From an uncultured Lachnospiraceae bacterium (GTDB taxonomy: Bacteria; Bacillota; Clostridia; Lachnospirales; Lachnospiraceae), in assembly GCA_902476645.1 (NCBI GenBank), contig CABSEG010000001.1, forward strand, positions 1-64,000: a stretch of DNA of 64,000 nt. Reading direction: 5' to 3'. Within the stretch, counting starts at the first letter, position 1, and every line of letters starts with the position of its first letter. The position numbers and the translations under genes are program-made. Shown one piece after another: positions 11,081 through 19,622 of this stretch. A model generated the notes under the pieces. The model made no database searches, was not told where the DNA came from, and was given only the letters and a program-made list of their open reading frames with translations.

Positions 11081-11251
11081 GATTGTTCTCCTCCTCTTTA
11101 TTTTGTCAAGTAGCTCATTTCTCTATGCACGAGTGTAACCGTTATTTCACATATTATGAACATCGGTTGCATATCCCTGAAAACTTCTTTTTCCAGGGAA
11201 GCCCAGGTATGCTCTTTTTTTCTGTGCGCATACTGGCATCAGGAGGTGAAC

Positions 11252-11437
11252 ATGATGATTCAAAATGAAGAATTACCTATTGGTTTTACCATGGAACTGG
11301 CCATGCATTCTGATGCCTTAAATCAATTCTCAAAGCTGCCAAAAGAGAAACAAGAACATCTGATTGACGGGGCCAGGCAGGTGCATTCCAGAGAAGAGAT
11401 GCGCCATTACGTGGAATCCATGTTTAAAAATTTCTAG
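11252..11437 (+). CDS. Small conserved-type helical protein of unknown function
   Basis: 61 residues from ATG 11252 (a second ATG follows at once); AGGAGGTG lies 3-5 nt upstream and decides the start. The protein is soluble and helical: an IGFTMELAMHSDAL opening, then LPKEKQEHLIDGARQVHSREEMRHYVESM. The HSREEMxxYVES ending resembles the short helical tail of YdeI/OmdA-associated proteins and many unnamed clostridial proteins. Divergent from the OPT gene. A hairpin terminator follows at 11574. Confidence 0.75.
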   Translation: MMIQNEELPIGFTMELAMHSDALNQFSKLPKEKQEHLIDGARQVHSREEMRHYVESMFKNF

Positions 11438-11573
11438 TACTTCTTTTAGAGATATTTCATTTTTTTCAGAAAGACTTAAGTCCCTCTCCACATCTTATAC
11501 ACAAATATTCCGTATAGTATATTCATACAAAGCAAATTGCTTTTTCACATACATTTTTCTCTTTCTTTTTTAC

Positions 11574-11603
11574 GGGGCCGGCCATAGCAGCCGCCCCTTT
11601 TTT
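11574..11603 (+). terminator. Terminator after the 61-residue protein gene
   Basis: GGGGC(C)GGC at 11574-11582 pairs with GCCGCCCC at 11590-11597, followed by six T. The rest of 11438-11701 is AT-rich and holds the next promoter. Confidence 0.7.
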
Positions 11604-11648
11604 GGCCGCCTGGACATATTCCGGGGTTCCACATCTCTCCTTTCATTC

Positions 11649-11681
11649 ACCCTCTCAGCCGCCTGCCATACTATATAGTAT
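11649..11681 (+). promoter_or_regulatory. Candidate sigma-K/E-type promoter before the solute-binding protein
   Basis: AC (11649-11650), 16 nt, then CATACTATA (11667-11675), which fits the AC-N16-CATAnnnTA consensus of mother-cell sporulation sigma factors. No good sigma-A -35 exists at the right spacing. The -10 sits within a perfect 14-nt palindrome (ATACTATATAGTAT, 11668-11681). The same 12-nt core occurs before the 156-residue protein gene at 25938. Confidence 0.5.
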
Positions 11682-11701
11682 TAGGAAAAAGGAGGCAATC
11701 C

Positions 11702-12694
11702 ATGAAAAAGTGCATGTCTTTACTTTTGATATCCGCTTTACTGATATGTCTGGTTGCAGGCTGCGGAAAGACACACTCTGATCTTACCAAAGTCACGCTC
11801 AATGAGGTAGCTCACTCTATTTTCTATGCGCCCCAATATGTAGCTATCGAAAAGGGGTATTTTGAGGAGGAAGGCATTGATCTGGAAGTGGTAACCGGCT
11901 TTGGTGCGGACAAGAGCATGACTGCTGTAGTTTCCGGAGAGGCTGACATTGGATTTATGGGATCCGAATCCTCCATCTATGCCTACAATGAGGGCGCGAA
12001 AGACTATGTGGTCAATTTTGCCCAACTCACCCAGAGAGCCGGTAACTTTCTGGTTGCCAGAGAAGAAATGCCGGATTTCCACTGGACGGATTTGAAAGGG
12101 AAAGAGGTCTTAGGCGGACGCAAGGGCGGGATGCCTCAAATGGTCTTTGAGTACATCCTAAAGCAAAATGGAATCGACCCTGCTTCGGATTTGTCTATAG
12201 ACCAAAGCATTGATTTTGGATCCACAGCGGCGGCCTTCTCCAGTGGTCTGGGAGAATTTACCGTTGAATTTGAGCCGGGTGCCACAACTCTGGAGCAGGA
12301 AGGTGTAGGCCACGTGGTAGCTTCTCTCGGCACCGATTCCGGATATGTCCCTTATACCGCCTACAGTGCCAGAAGCAGTTTTTTAAAAGAGCATCCGGAA
12401 CTGATTCAAGGCTTTACCAATGCATTACAGAAAGGTATGGATTTTGTAAACTCCCACACACCGGAAGAAATTGCGGAGGTGATCGCTCCTCAGTTTGAGG
12501 AAACGGATCTAGATACCATCACCACGATTGTCCGCCGCTATTACGATCAGGATACCTGGAAAGAAAATCTCATTTTTGAAGAGTCATCTTTCCAATTACT
12601 TTTAGATATCCTGGAAAGTGCCGGAGAATTAAACAGCCGTCCTCCATATGAACAGCTTGTAACCACAGAGTTTGCAAAAAAAGCTGCCCAGTAG
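11702..12694 (+). CDS. NMT1/SsuA-type ABC transporter substrate-binding lipoprotein (orphan)
   Basis: 330 residues. A lipoprotein signal peptide ends at LVAGC (Cys ~21). The mature protein has the NMT1/ThiY-SsuA fold: VTLNEVAHSIFYAPQYVAIEKGYFEEEGIDLE region, SGEADIGFMGSESSI, and DLKGKEVLGGRKGGMP. Relatives bind nitrate, alkanesulfonates, thiamine precursors or aromatic compounds; the ligand here cannot be read from sequence. No ABC permease or ATPase gene lies nearby, so it either serves a transporter encoded elsewhere or acts alone. AAGGAGG ribosome site. Confidence 0.85.
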   Translation: MKKCMSLLLISALLICLVAGCGKTHSDLTKVTLNEVAHSIFYAPQYVAIEKGYFEEEGIDLEVVTGFGADKSMTAVVSGEADIGFMGSESSIYAYNEGAKDYVVNFAQLTQRAGNFLVAREEMPDFHWTDLKGKEVLGGRKGGMPQMVFEYILKQNGIDPASDLSIDQSIDFGSTAAAFSSGLGEFTVEFEPGATTLEQEGVGHVVASLGTDSGYVPYTAYSARSSFLKEHPELIQGFTNALQKGMDFVNSHTPEEIAEVIAPQFEETDLDTITTIVRRYYDQDTWKENLIFEESSFQLLLDILESAGELNSRPPYEQLVTTEFAKKAAQ

Positions 12695-12773
12695 GAAGGA
12701 GCTTTCCGCATCCCCTGTCGCATAACACAGTAAAACGAATCCCCTATAGAACGTATAAATTATCGCAAAACAG

Positions 12774-12826
12774 AAAGACTAAGCATCAAATTCCTTCCAA
12801 ATGGAGTATTGTTATGCTTAGTCTTT
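12774..12826 (+). repeat. 13-bp perfect inverted repeat spanning a start codon
   Basis: AAAGACTAAGCAT (12774-12786) is perfectly complementary to ATGCTTAGTCTTT (12814-12826). The right arm begins exactly with the ATG of the membrane protein gene, and the 27-nt loop holds its GGAG ribosome site. It may be a terminator for the upstream gene, a translation-blocking stem, or both. Confidence 0.6.
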
Positions 12827-13368
12827 GTCTATATACCATACTGGTATTTACTGGATTTTTCACCAGCTCCTATCTGCTTCTGTTGACCAGTATAGCAGAC
12901 TATTTTCTGATCTTTACCGACTGGTACTTGCCCGGAATCGTAGTCTTTATTCTGGTTCAAATGGGCTACCGCCGCCTTCTGGGAACCGGGACTTTACCTC
13001 TGCTTTTCTTTATCTGCCTGGTATTTTTTCTGTGCATACTTTTTTTCCCTGCCGCCGATTTACTTGTCATTCTGGCTTTCTGCTATGGGATTTGCCTGAT
13101 GGCAAACCTCATCTGCTCTCTCAGGCGCAGGCGTTTCGACTATTTCGGTTTCTTTCTCTTGCTTTTGGTCTGCGATCTGCATGTGGGGCTTGCAAACCTA
13201 AACTCCTACTACTCTCTCCCGCAGGGCATTTTGTATTCCTATCAGCAGGCCGTCCCTCCCTGGATCTTCTGGATCTTTTACCTGCCCTCTCAGCTGATAC
13301 TGGCTCGCATGCTCCTATCCGAAAATCCCCGTAAGAATCTGCTTCGGATCTCCTCTTCTCCCCGCTGA
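12814..13368 (+). CDS. Putative membrane protein of unknown function
   Basis: 184 residues with about five to six hydrophobic segments (residues ~1-30, 38-50, 60-95, 108-125, 145-165) and a short basic C-terminal tail. I recognise no family. GGAG lies 7 nt before the ATG. The start codon is inside the right arm of a perfect 13-bp inverted repeat. Its last 79 nt overlap the end of the convergent amidohydrolase gene. Coding status rests on a long hydrophobic reading frame and a plausible ribosome site. Confidence 0.6.
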   Translation: MLSLCLYTILVFTGFFTSSYLLLLTSIADYFLIFTDWYLPGIVVFILVQMGYRRLLGTGTLPLLFFICLVFFLCILFFPAADLLVILAFCYGICLMANLICSLRRRRFDYFGFFLLLLVCDLHVGLANLNSYYSLPQGILYSYQQAVPPWIFWIFYLPSQLILARMLLSENPRKNLLRISSSPR

Positions 13369-14192
13369 AGGCGCTCCTTAAGCTGTTGGCTGTCTCCCAG
13401 AATCTCTGTAAAGCAGTGGTACTCATCCACGATCCCTTTTCCATGACCCACCAGGTAAGCTCCCGCATCACTGCCAAGGGCAAGGTGAATTCCTAGTCCA
13501 TATCCTTCCCTCAGCTGCCTGGCCGCCCTTCTGTAAATCTTTTGCACCTCTTCTCTGGGGTAGCGGTTGCATCCTCTCAGATTTCCTATGGTGGCCAGGG
13601 TAGGAACCCAGACAGCTCTGCTCCGGGCCATCGCCAGGAGGCATTCCTCCTGTAGATAATTTCCGTGTTCGATACTATCCACACCTGCTTCCACCGCATA
13701 CAAAACAGCTTCGTTCCCATTTGCATGCGCCATCACTGCCATCCCTTCCTCGTGGGCAATATGAATCATTTCTTTGATTTCTTCTCTGGACAGGGGCGTA
13801 TCCGTCAGCACACCAAAATGGTGAAAATCCATAATCCCAGACACCATAATCTTAATAAAATCTGCTCCTTCTTCCATTGCCTTTTTCACCAGTCTGTGAT
13901 ATTCTTTCATGTTATCAAAGCCAAAACCTACGATTCCCCCATAGTGTCCGTTTTTGTGAATGGCAAATATCGGCGTTCGATAATCTATCCCGTACTCTGG
14001 GGCCAGTTCCTTTGCTCTCTTTGATACCCCGTACGCATCTCCCCCATCCCGAATGAAAGATACCCCATTTGCCTGATATGCTTCAAACCAGGCACGGATG
14101 CACCTATCCTGTATCTGTTCTCTGTGAGTGGCGACAGCTTCTTTATAATCATACCCATTCATGAAAAAATGTGCATGGCATTCTCCAAACAT
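13290..14192 (-). CDS. Metal-dependent amidohydrolase family protein
   Basis: 300 residues. TIM-barrel hydrolase of the imidazolonepropionase/prolidase-like branch (COG1228 type). Metal and active-site motifs in order: HAH at residues 6-8, Lys in ADFIKIMVSG, His in MAHANG and SIEHG, Asp in LGSDAGAY. Unlike most relatives it lacks the N-terminal beta-sandwich, since the HxH lies at the extreme N-terminus. Substrate unknown. It follows tcdA by 18 nt and is the last gene of the T-box operon. Its 3' end overlaps the convergent membrane protein gene. Confidence 0.82.
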   Translation of the reverse strand: MFGECHAHFFMNGYDYKEAVATHREQIQDRCIRAWFEAYQANGVSFIRDGGDAYGVSKRAKELAPEYGIDYRTPIFAIHKNGHYGGIVGFGFDNMKEYHRLVKKAMEEGADFIKIMVSGIMDFHHFGVLTDTPLSREEIKEMIHIAHEEGMAVMAHANGNEAVLYAVEAGVDSIEHGNYLQEECLLAMARSRAVWVPTLATIGNLRGCNRYPREEVQKIYRRAARQLREGYGLGIHLALGSDAGAYLVGHGKGIVDEYHCFTEILGDSQQLKERLQRGEEEIRSRFLRGFSDRSMRASIS

Positions 14193-14210
14193 CTCCGGAT
14201 CCCTTCTCTC

Positions 14211-14933
14211 TTACTTTTTTTGAGCCTTCATGCCGAAGGCCAAATCCTTGATCACCTCTCCGGCCGCAATTAGACCGACCACAGAGGGGACAAAGGCTAC
14301 GCTTCCCGGCGGAATGCGCCCCTCCCCGTACTTATCTGGCCGGGGCTTTCTTGGTGTTTCTCTGGAATACACCACCTTCAGAGAAGGGATTCCCCTCTTT
14401 TTTAACTCTTTTCGCATCACCTTGGCTAAAGGACATACTGAAGTATCGTAGATATCACTGATCTCAAACAGTTCCGGGTGCAGCTTGTTTCCCGCCCCCA
14501 TGCAGCTAATCACCGGTACCCCGGCCTGCCTGGCTCTCACAATGATTTCGATCTTAGCCGTTATCGTATCCACCGCATCCACGACATAATCGTATGTGGT
14601 AAAGTCAAAAGCATCCGCAGTGCCCGGCAGGAAAAAACACTCCCTGGAGCGCACTTGAATTTCAGGATTGATATCCCGGATTCTCTCCTTCATTACTTCT
14701 GCCTTCGCTCTTCCCACAGTACTGTGAAGGGCAATGATCTGTCGGTTCAGGTTGGAAGTATCCACCACATCCTTATCCACCAGCTCCAGGGCTCCAACTC
14801 CTGACCTGGCCAGAGCCTCAGCCGCATATCCGCCCACGCCTCCGATGCCGAAGACGGCCACTCGGGACGTCAAAAGACGCTCTAAGCCTTCTTGTCCCAA
14901 AAGCATTTGGGTTCGCTGTAATTCCTCTCTCAT
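14211..14933 (-). CDS. tcdA: tRNA threonylcarbamoyladenosine dehydratase
   Basis: 240 residues, ThiF/E1-like fold. TcdA cyclises t6A37 to ct6A37 in ANN-decoding tRNAs using ATP. The nucleotide site FGIGGVGGYAAEALARSGVG (25-44), DxxxxSNLNRQ and the DTITAKIEI/CMGAGNKL segments match TcdA (YgdL/CsdL) rather than ThiF or MoeB. The position directly behind gatB links it to the same tRNA-centred operon: tRNA-Asn is itself an ANN decoder. Confidence 0.92.
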   Translation of the reverse strand: MREELQRTQMLLGQEGLERLLTSRVAVFGIGGVGGYAAEALARSGVGALELVDKDVVDTSNLNRQIIALHSTVGRAKAEVMKERIRDINPEIQVRSRECFFLPGTADAFDFTTYDYVVDAVDTITAKIEIIVRARQAGVPVISCMGAGNKLHPELFEISDIYDTSVCPLAKVMRKELKKRGIPSLKVVYSRETPRKPRPDKYGEGRIPPGSVAFVPSVVGLIAAGEVIKDLAFGMKAQKK

Positions 14934-14963
14934 TTTTTCGGTCCATCCCTTTCTTTTCTCGGG

Positions 14964-16400
14964 CTACTTGGATAAGATGTCGCTCAGGATCTGATTGATC
15001 GATGCGGGATTGGCTTTTCCCTTCATGGCTTTCATGGTCTGTCCCACCAGATAACCCATGGCCTTTTCTTTTCCTCCTTTATAGTCCGCAACAGACTGTG
15101 GATTGGCTGCCACCACCTCTTCAATTACCTGCCGCAGAGCTCCCTCATCGTGAACCATCTTCAGTCCCTGTTCCTCTACATAAGCTTCTGGATCCACGTC
15201 CCGGTCGAAAACTGCCTCAAATACTTCCTTGGCCACCGTACCATTGATTACCTTAGCATCTACCAACTCGATAAGCTTTGCCAGATGCTTCGCGGAAAAA
15301 CGAATTTCCTCAGGTTCCATTCCCCGTTCCTTTAATAGGCGCAATGTCTCCACCATCAGCCAGTTGGATACCTTTTTCGGCTTATGACAGATGGCTGTAG
15401 CTTCCTCAAATAGATCTGCTGTTTTTTTGGAATTGGTGATAATACGGGCATCGTACTCCGGAATATCAAATTCTTCTTTATAGCGCTCCAACTTTTCCTG
15501 GCGCAGCTCCGGCTGTCTGTTCCGAATCTGTTTCATCCACTCGTCGCTAATCACCAGCGGCGGAAGATCCGGGTCAGGAAAATACCGATAATCCTGTGCG
15601 TCTTCTTTGGAACGCATGGCTTTGGAGGATTCCTTATTGTCATCCCATCTTCTGGTCTCCTGGATCACTGCCTTCCCTTCGGAAAGCAGTTCAATCTGCC
15701 TTTTTCGCTCCCCTTCTATGGCGTGCGCAATGGCCTTAAAAGAGTTCAGGTTCTTCATCTCCGTTCTGGTGCCAAGCTCTTTGGTCCCTGCTTCCCGCAC
15801 AGACAGATTCACATCCGCGCGCATAGAGCCCTCGTTCAGCTTACAGTCGGAAGCGCCCAGGTACTGGATAATCTGGCGCAACGTCTCCAGATAGGCAATT
15901 ACCTCCTCAGCGCTTCGCATATCCGGCTCGGATACAATTTCAATCAAAGGCACTCCGCTTCGGTTATAATCCACCAGAGAACAATCCTCCCACTCATCGT
16001 GGATCAGCTTTCCCGCATCCTCCTCCATGTGTATCTCATGGATTCTCACGCTCTTTTTTCCGGCAGCCGTCTCAATTTCAACGGCGCCATCGTGGCAAAT
16101 GGGCAGGTACAGCTGAGAAATCTGATAGTTCTGCGGATTATCCGGATAAAAATAATTTTTTCGGTCAAACTTGCAGTACTGGTTGATTTGGCAGTTGGTG
16201 GCCAGTCCCACAGCCAGGGCATATTCCACAACCTGACGGTTCAGGACGGGAAGGGAGCCCGGCATCCCTGTACAGACCGGGCAGGTGTGGGTATTGGGGG
16301 CCCCTCCGAATTCTGTGGAGCAGCCGCAAAAGATTTTTGTCTTGGTGGCCAACTCCACGTGAACCTCCAGTCCAATAACCGTCTCATACTCTTTTCTCAT
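14964..16400 (-). CDS. gatB: Asp-tRNA(Asn)/Glu-tRNA(Gln) amidotransferase subunit B
   Basis: 478 residues from ATG 16400, chosen because GGGAGG precedes it and MRKEYETVIGLEVHVEL is the normal N-terminus; the frame is open further upstream but inside gatA. The tRNA-binding kinase subunit activates the aminoacyl-tRNA. Seen: GLEVHVELATKTKIFCGCS, zinc-site HTCPVCTGMPGSLPVLN, FDRKNYFYPDNPQNYQISQ and the C-terminal YqeY-like tail. Overlaps the gatA stop by 17 nt. Confidence 0.96.
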   Translation of the reverse strand: MRKEYETVIGLEVHVELATKTKIFCGCSTEFGGAPNTHTCPVCTGMPGSLPVLNRQVVEYALAVGLATNCQINQYCKFDRKNYFYPDNPQNYQISQLYLPICHDGAVEIETAAGKKSVRIHEIHMEEDAGKLIHDEWEDCSLVDYNRSGVPLIEIVSEPDMRSAEEVIAYLETLRQIIQYLGASDCKLNEGSMRADVNLSVREAGTKELGTRTEMKNLNSFKAIAHAIEGERKRQIELLSEGKAVIQETRRWDDNKESSKAMRSKEDAQDYRYFPDPDLPPLVISDEWMKQIRNRQPELRQEKLERYKEEFDIPEYDARIITNSKKTADLFEEATAICHKPKKVSNWLMVETLRLLKERGMEPEEIRFSAKHLAKLIELVDAKVINGTVAKEVFEAVFDRDVDPEAYVEEQGLKMVHDEGALRQVIEEVVAANPQSVADYKGGKEKAMGYLVGQTMKAMKGKANPASINQILSDILSK

Positions 16401-17874
16401 TGTCTTTTCCTCCCTTCCCCGCCAGCGGTGGCTTTTCATATTCTCTGGTACACTCATAGCTGTAGGCTGCCCGCAAAAGCTTCTTTTCCTGGAAGCAGTC
16501 TCCAATTAGCTGCAATCCGATGGGAAGCCCCTTCCCATCCATCCCGCAGGGAATACTCATGGCCGGCAAACCCGCCAGGTTGACCGCAATCGTATAAATG
16601 TCACCCAGATACATCTTCAGCGGATCCTTTAAGCTCTCCCCAAGCTTGGGAGCTGTAGTGGGAGCCGCAGGACCCAAAAGAACATCATAAGCCTCAAAGG
16701 CCCGGTCAAAGGCCTGCTTGATCAGGGCCTTGGTGCGAAGCGCCTTCAGATAATAGGCGTCGTAATATCCGGAGCTTAAAACAAAGGAGCCAAGCATAAT
16801 CCTGCGCTTTACCTCCGGCCCAAATCCCTCGCTTCGGCTCTTTTTATACATATTGTGAAGCCCTTCATATTCCCTGGTACGATAGCCATACTTCACTCCG
16901 TCAAACCGGGACAGGTTGGAACTGGCCTCCGCAGAAGCGATAACATAATAAGCCGGGATCGCATAGTCCACCAGGCTTAAATCGAAAATCTCCACAACCG
17001 CCCCCTTCTCTTCCAGAATCTTGGCTGCTGTAAGAACAGCTGCTTTTACCTCTTCATCCAGTCCCTCCCCAAGATAATCCGCCGGAATCCCGATACGCAT
17101 TCCTCTCACATCCCCGGTCAGGGCCGACGTAAAATCGTATTCCTCACGTTTTACACTGGTGCTGTCTTTCGGGTCATAAGAAGCGATGGTCTCCAGGATG
17201 GCTGCACAGTCGGTCACATCTTTGGCAATCGGTCCGATCTGGTCCAGGGAAGAGCCGTAAGCAACCAGGCCGTAGCGGGACACTGTACCGTAGGTGGGCT
17301 TCAATCCCGTAACACCGCAAAAAGAACTGGGCTGACGTATGGAGCCTCCTGTGTCTGAGCCCAAGGCGTAGAAGCATTCCCCGGCGGCCACTGCGGCGCA
17401 GGAGCCACCGGAAGACCCCCCAGGCACGCACATTGGATTCCACGGGTTTTTCGTCACGCCGAAAGCAGATGTTTCGGTGGTACTTCCCATGGCAAACTCA
17501 TCCATATTGGTTTTACCCAGAATCACAGCCCCTGCTTCCTCCAAATTACGCACCGCCTGGGCCGTGTAGGTGGGCACATAATTGTAGAGCATTTTGGAGC
17601 CACAGGTAGTCAACATCCCCTCTGTGCAAAGATTATCCTTTAAAGCCACCGGAACGCCGGCCAGCGGGCTTTTCAGCTTTCCCTCCCGGATCTGACCTTG
17701 TACCTTTCTGGCCCTTGAAAGGGCCTTCTTTTCATCCAGAGTTACATAAGCGTGTATGGTTTCCTCCAGGGCCAGACATTGCTCCAAGGATGCCTTTACT
17801 GCCTCCTCCACTCCAATCTCACCATCTCTGATTTTTTTTCCAAGCTCAACCGCCGTAAAATCCAAAAGCTTCAT
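16384..17874 (-). CDS. gatA: Asp-tRNA(Asn)/Glu-tRNA(Gln) amidotransferase subunit A
   Basis: 496 residues from ATG 17874, which has AGGGGGTG 6 nt upstream (a GTG at 17883 would add three residues). Glutamine amidase that delivers ammonia to GatB. The amidase signature is complete: catalytic Lys in GVPVALKDN, cis-Ser in PGGSSGGS and the nucleophile Ser in GSDTGGSIRQP. Lies 12 nt after gatC in the aspS-gatCAB operon. Confidence 0.96.
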   Translation of the reverse strand: MKLLDFTAVELGKKIRDGEIGVEEAVKASLEQCLALEETIHAYVTLDEKKALSRARKVQGQIREGKLKSPLAGVPVALKDNLCTEGMLTTCGSKMLYNYVPTYTAQAVRNLEEAGAVILGKTNMDEFAMGSTTETSAFGVTKNPWNPMCVPGGSSGGSCAAVAAGECFYALGSDTGGSIRQPSSFCGVTGLKPTYGTVSRYGLVAYGSSLDQIGPIAKDVTDCAAILETIASYDPKDSTSVKREEYDFTSALTGDVRGMRIGIPADYLGEGLDEEVKAAVLTAAKILEEKGAVVEIFDLSLVDYAIPAYYVIASAEASSNLSRFDGVKYGYRTREYEGLHNMYKKSRSEGFGPEVKRRIMLGSFVLSSGYYDAYYLKALRTKALIKQAFDRAFEAYDVLLGPAAPTTAPKLGESLKDPLKMYLGDIYTIAVNLAGLPAMSIPCGMDGKGLPIGLQLIGDCFQEKKLLRAAYSYECTREYEKPPLAGKGGKDNEKRV

Positions 17875-17886
17875 GCCGAACACCCC

Positions 17887-18180
17887 CTATTCTATGGTCT
17901 TGGGTACCTGGAAGGCCCCATCCTTGCAAGCCGGCGCATTGGCCAGCGTCTTTTCCCGCTCATCTGTACCAGTCACCACATCTTCCCGAAATACATTGTG
18001 TACGGGAAAGATATGGGACATGGGCTCTACCCGGCTGGTATCCAGTTCATTCAGCATATCAATATACTGAAGCATCCGTTCCATATCCTTTTTAGCCTGC
18101 TGCTTTTCCTCCTCTGACAGCTCCAGCTTTGCCAGAATTCCCACATACTCAATGGTCTCATCACTGATTTTTACTGCCAT
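17887..18180 (-). CDS. gatC: Asp-tRNA(Asn)/Glu-tRNA(Gln) amidotransferase subunit C
   Basis: 97 residues, normal length. It clamps GatA to GatB. Family features: ISDETIEYVGILAKLELSEEE at the N-terminus (residues 4-24) and TSRVEPMSHIFPVHNVFREDVV in the middle (residues 49-70). ATG start with AGGAGG upstream. Second gene of the T-box operon, 31 nt after aspS. Confidence 0.95.
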   Translation of the reverse strand: MAVKISDETIEYVGILAKLELSEEEKQQAKKDMERMLQYIDMLNELDTSRVEPMSHIFPVHNVFREDVVTGTDEREKTLANAPACKDGAFQVPKTIE

Positions 18181-18211
18181 ACCGTTTCCTCCTATCTCTT
18201 CCCATGTTTCT

Positions 18212-19543
18212 TTATGGCTCCAGCCTGGTTAAATCTCTCGGAAACAACGTTGTCTCCCTGACGTTATCCTCCAATAGCAGTTTCATAGTCAAGCGCTCGA
18301 GGCCAATACCCAGTCCGCCATGAGGTGGCATACCATACTGGAATGCGCTCAGATATTGCTCCATCCCTTCTGTTTCCATCCCCCTGGCCCGGATCTTATC
18401 CAAAAGCATCTGGTACTCATGAATACGCTGTCCCCCGGTGGTAATCTCCATCCCCCGAAACAGCAGATCAAAACTCAGTGTAAACTTGGAATCTGACGGA
18501 TCATCCATGGCATAGAACGGACGTTTCTTTGAAGGATAATGGGTGACAAAGACGAAATCTGCTCCATACTCTTCCCAAAACAGGCGGCTGATCAGCGCTT
18601 CCTCCTCCGGCTCCAGATCATAGGGGTTTTTCATCCTCCGGCCGTACTTTCTGGATACCCGCTCCTTTGCCTCATCAAATCTGACCGCAGGGATCCGCTC
18701 CACGTTTGGCAACGTCACCTCCAGCAGTTTTAATTCCGTTTCATATTCCCGTCTCAACAGTTCCATAGTATACTGCAAAAATCCCGTCTCCATAGCCATA
18801 AGGTCCTGGAAGCCGTCAATATAGCCCATCTCCAAATCCAGGCTGGTATATTCATTCAGATGGCGTTTTGTGTTGTGTTTTTCTGCCCGAAAGACAGGTC
18901 CTGTCTCAAAGACACGGTCAAAAACGCCCACCATCATCTGTTTATAGAATTGCGGGCTCTGAGCCAACACTGCAGGTTTGTGAAAGTAGTCCAGCTTAAA
19001 GATATTCGCCCCTCCCTCTGCTCCCTTGGCTCCGATTTTGGGTGTGTGGATCTCTGTAAAGCCCTGGGTATAGAGGAAATCCCGAAAGCCTCTGACAATT
19101 CCCTCCTGAATCTTGAATTTAGCCCGCTCCCGGATGTTTCTTAAGGATATGGGACGCATATTGAGCTTCGCCTCCAGGGAGGTGTTCAGCCTCCACTTGG
19201 AAATGGGAATCGGAAGGGGGCTTTGCGGTTCGCTTAAGATCTTTACACTCTGTATCTGAATCTCCATGCCCCCGGGAGCTCTCTCCTCCCGGCGCAGGAT
19301 TCCAGATACTTCCACGATATCCGCCTCCTTTAACGCTTCCGGCATCGTATGCGTATCTTTTTTTTCATATACGCACTGTACCAGGCCATCCCTTTTTCTG
19401 AGTACCACAAAAACGACTTCTCCCATATTTCGGATGCTGTGGATGGCGCCGTTTATTTTTACAGTCTCACCCTCCAGGTCTCCTCTCATCAGACTTTCCA
19501 GCTCCAGGGTTTCCTTCTCCTTGATTCCTGTTAAAAATTCCAT
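18212..19543 (-). CDS. aspS: Archaeal-type (probably non-discriminating) aspartyl-tRNA synthetase
   Basis: 443 residues from ATG 19543 (AAAGGAG 11 nt upstream; an in-frame TTG at 19564 is weaker). It lacks the ~100-residue GAD insertion of bacterial AspRS and looks archaeal: OB-fold N-domain, then class II motif 2 (ETGPVFRAEKHNT RHLNEYTSLDLEM region) and motif 3 GGLGIGLERLTM. Established knowledge: such second AspRS copies in Clostridia and Deinococcus mischarge tRNA-Asn with Asp for GatCAB to amidate. Co-transcription with gatCAB here agrees with that. Confidence 0.92.
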   Translation of the reverse strand: MEFLTGIKEKETLELESLMRGDLEGETVKINGAIHSIRNMGEVVFVVLRKRDGLVQCVYEKKDTHTMPEALKEADIVEVSGILRREERAPGGMEIQIQSVKILSEPQSPLPIPISKWRLNTSLEAKLNMRPISLRNIRERAKFKIQEGIVRGFRDFLYTQGFTEIHTPKIGAKGAEGGANIFKLDYFHKPAVLAQSPQFYKQMMVGVFDRVFETGPVFRAEKHNTKRHLNEYTSLDLEMGYIDGFQDLMAMETGFLQYTMELLRREYETELKLLEVTLPNVERIPAVRFDEAKERVSRKYGRRMKNPYDLEPEEEALISRLFWEEYGADFVFVTHYPSKKRPFYAMDDPSDSKFTLSFDLLFRGMEITTGGQRIHEYQMLLDKIRARGMETEGMEQYLSAFQYGMPPHGGLGIGLERLTMKLLLEDNVRETTLFPRDLTRLEP

Positions 19544-19587
19544 GTGCTCTTCGTCTCCTTTCAAATGGATTACCCTATTCCGGAGAC

Positions 19588-19622
19588 AAAAAAAGTCCCG
19601 GAATAGTCATCTATTCCGGGAC
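19588..19622 (-). terminator. Terminator of the aspS T-box
   Basis: Perfect 12-bp stem (GTCCCGGAATAG 19595-19606 with CTATTCCGGGAC 19611-19622), TCAT-type tetraloop and seven U (19594-19588). It competes with the antiterminator formed by the T-box sequence. Confidence 0.92.
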
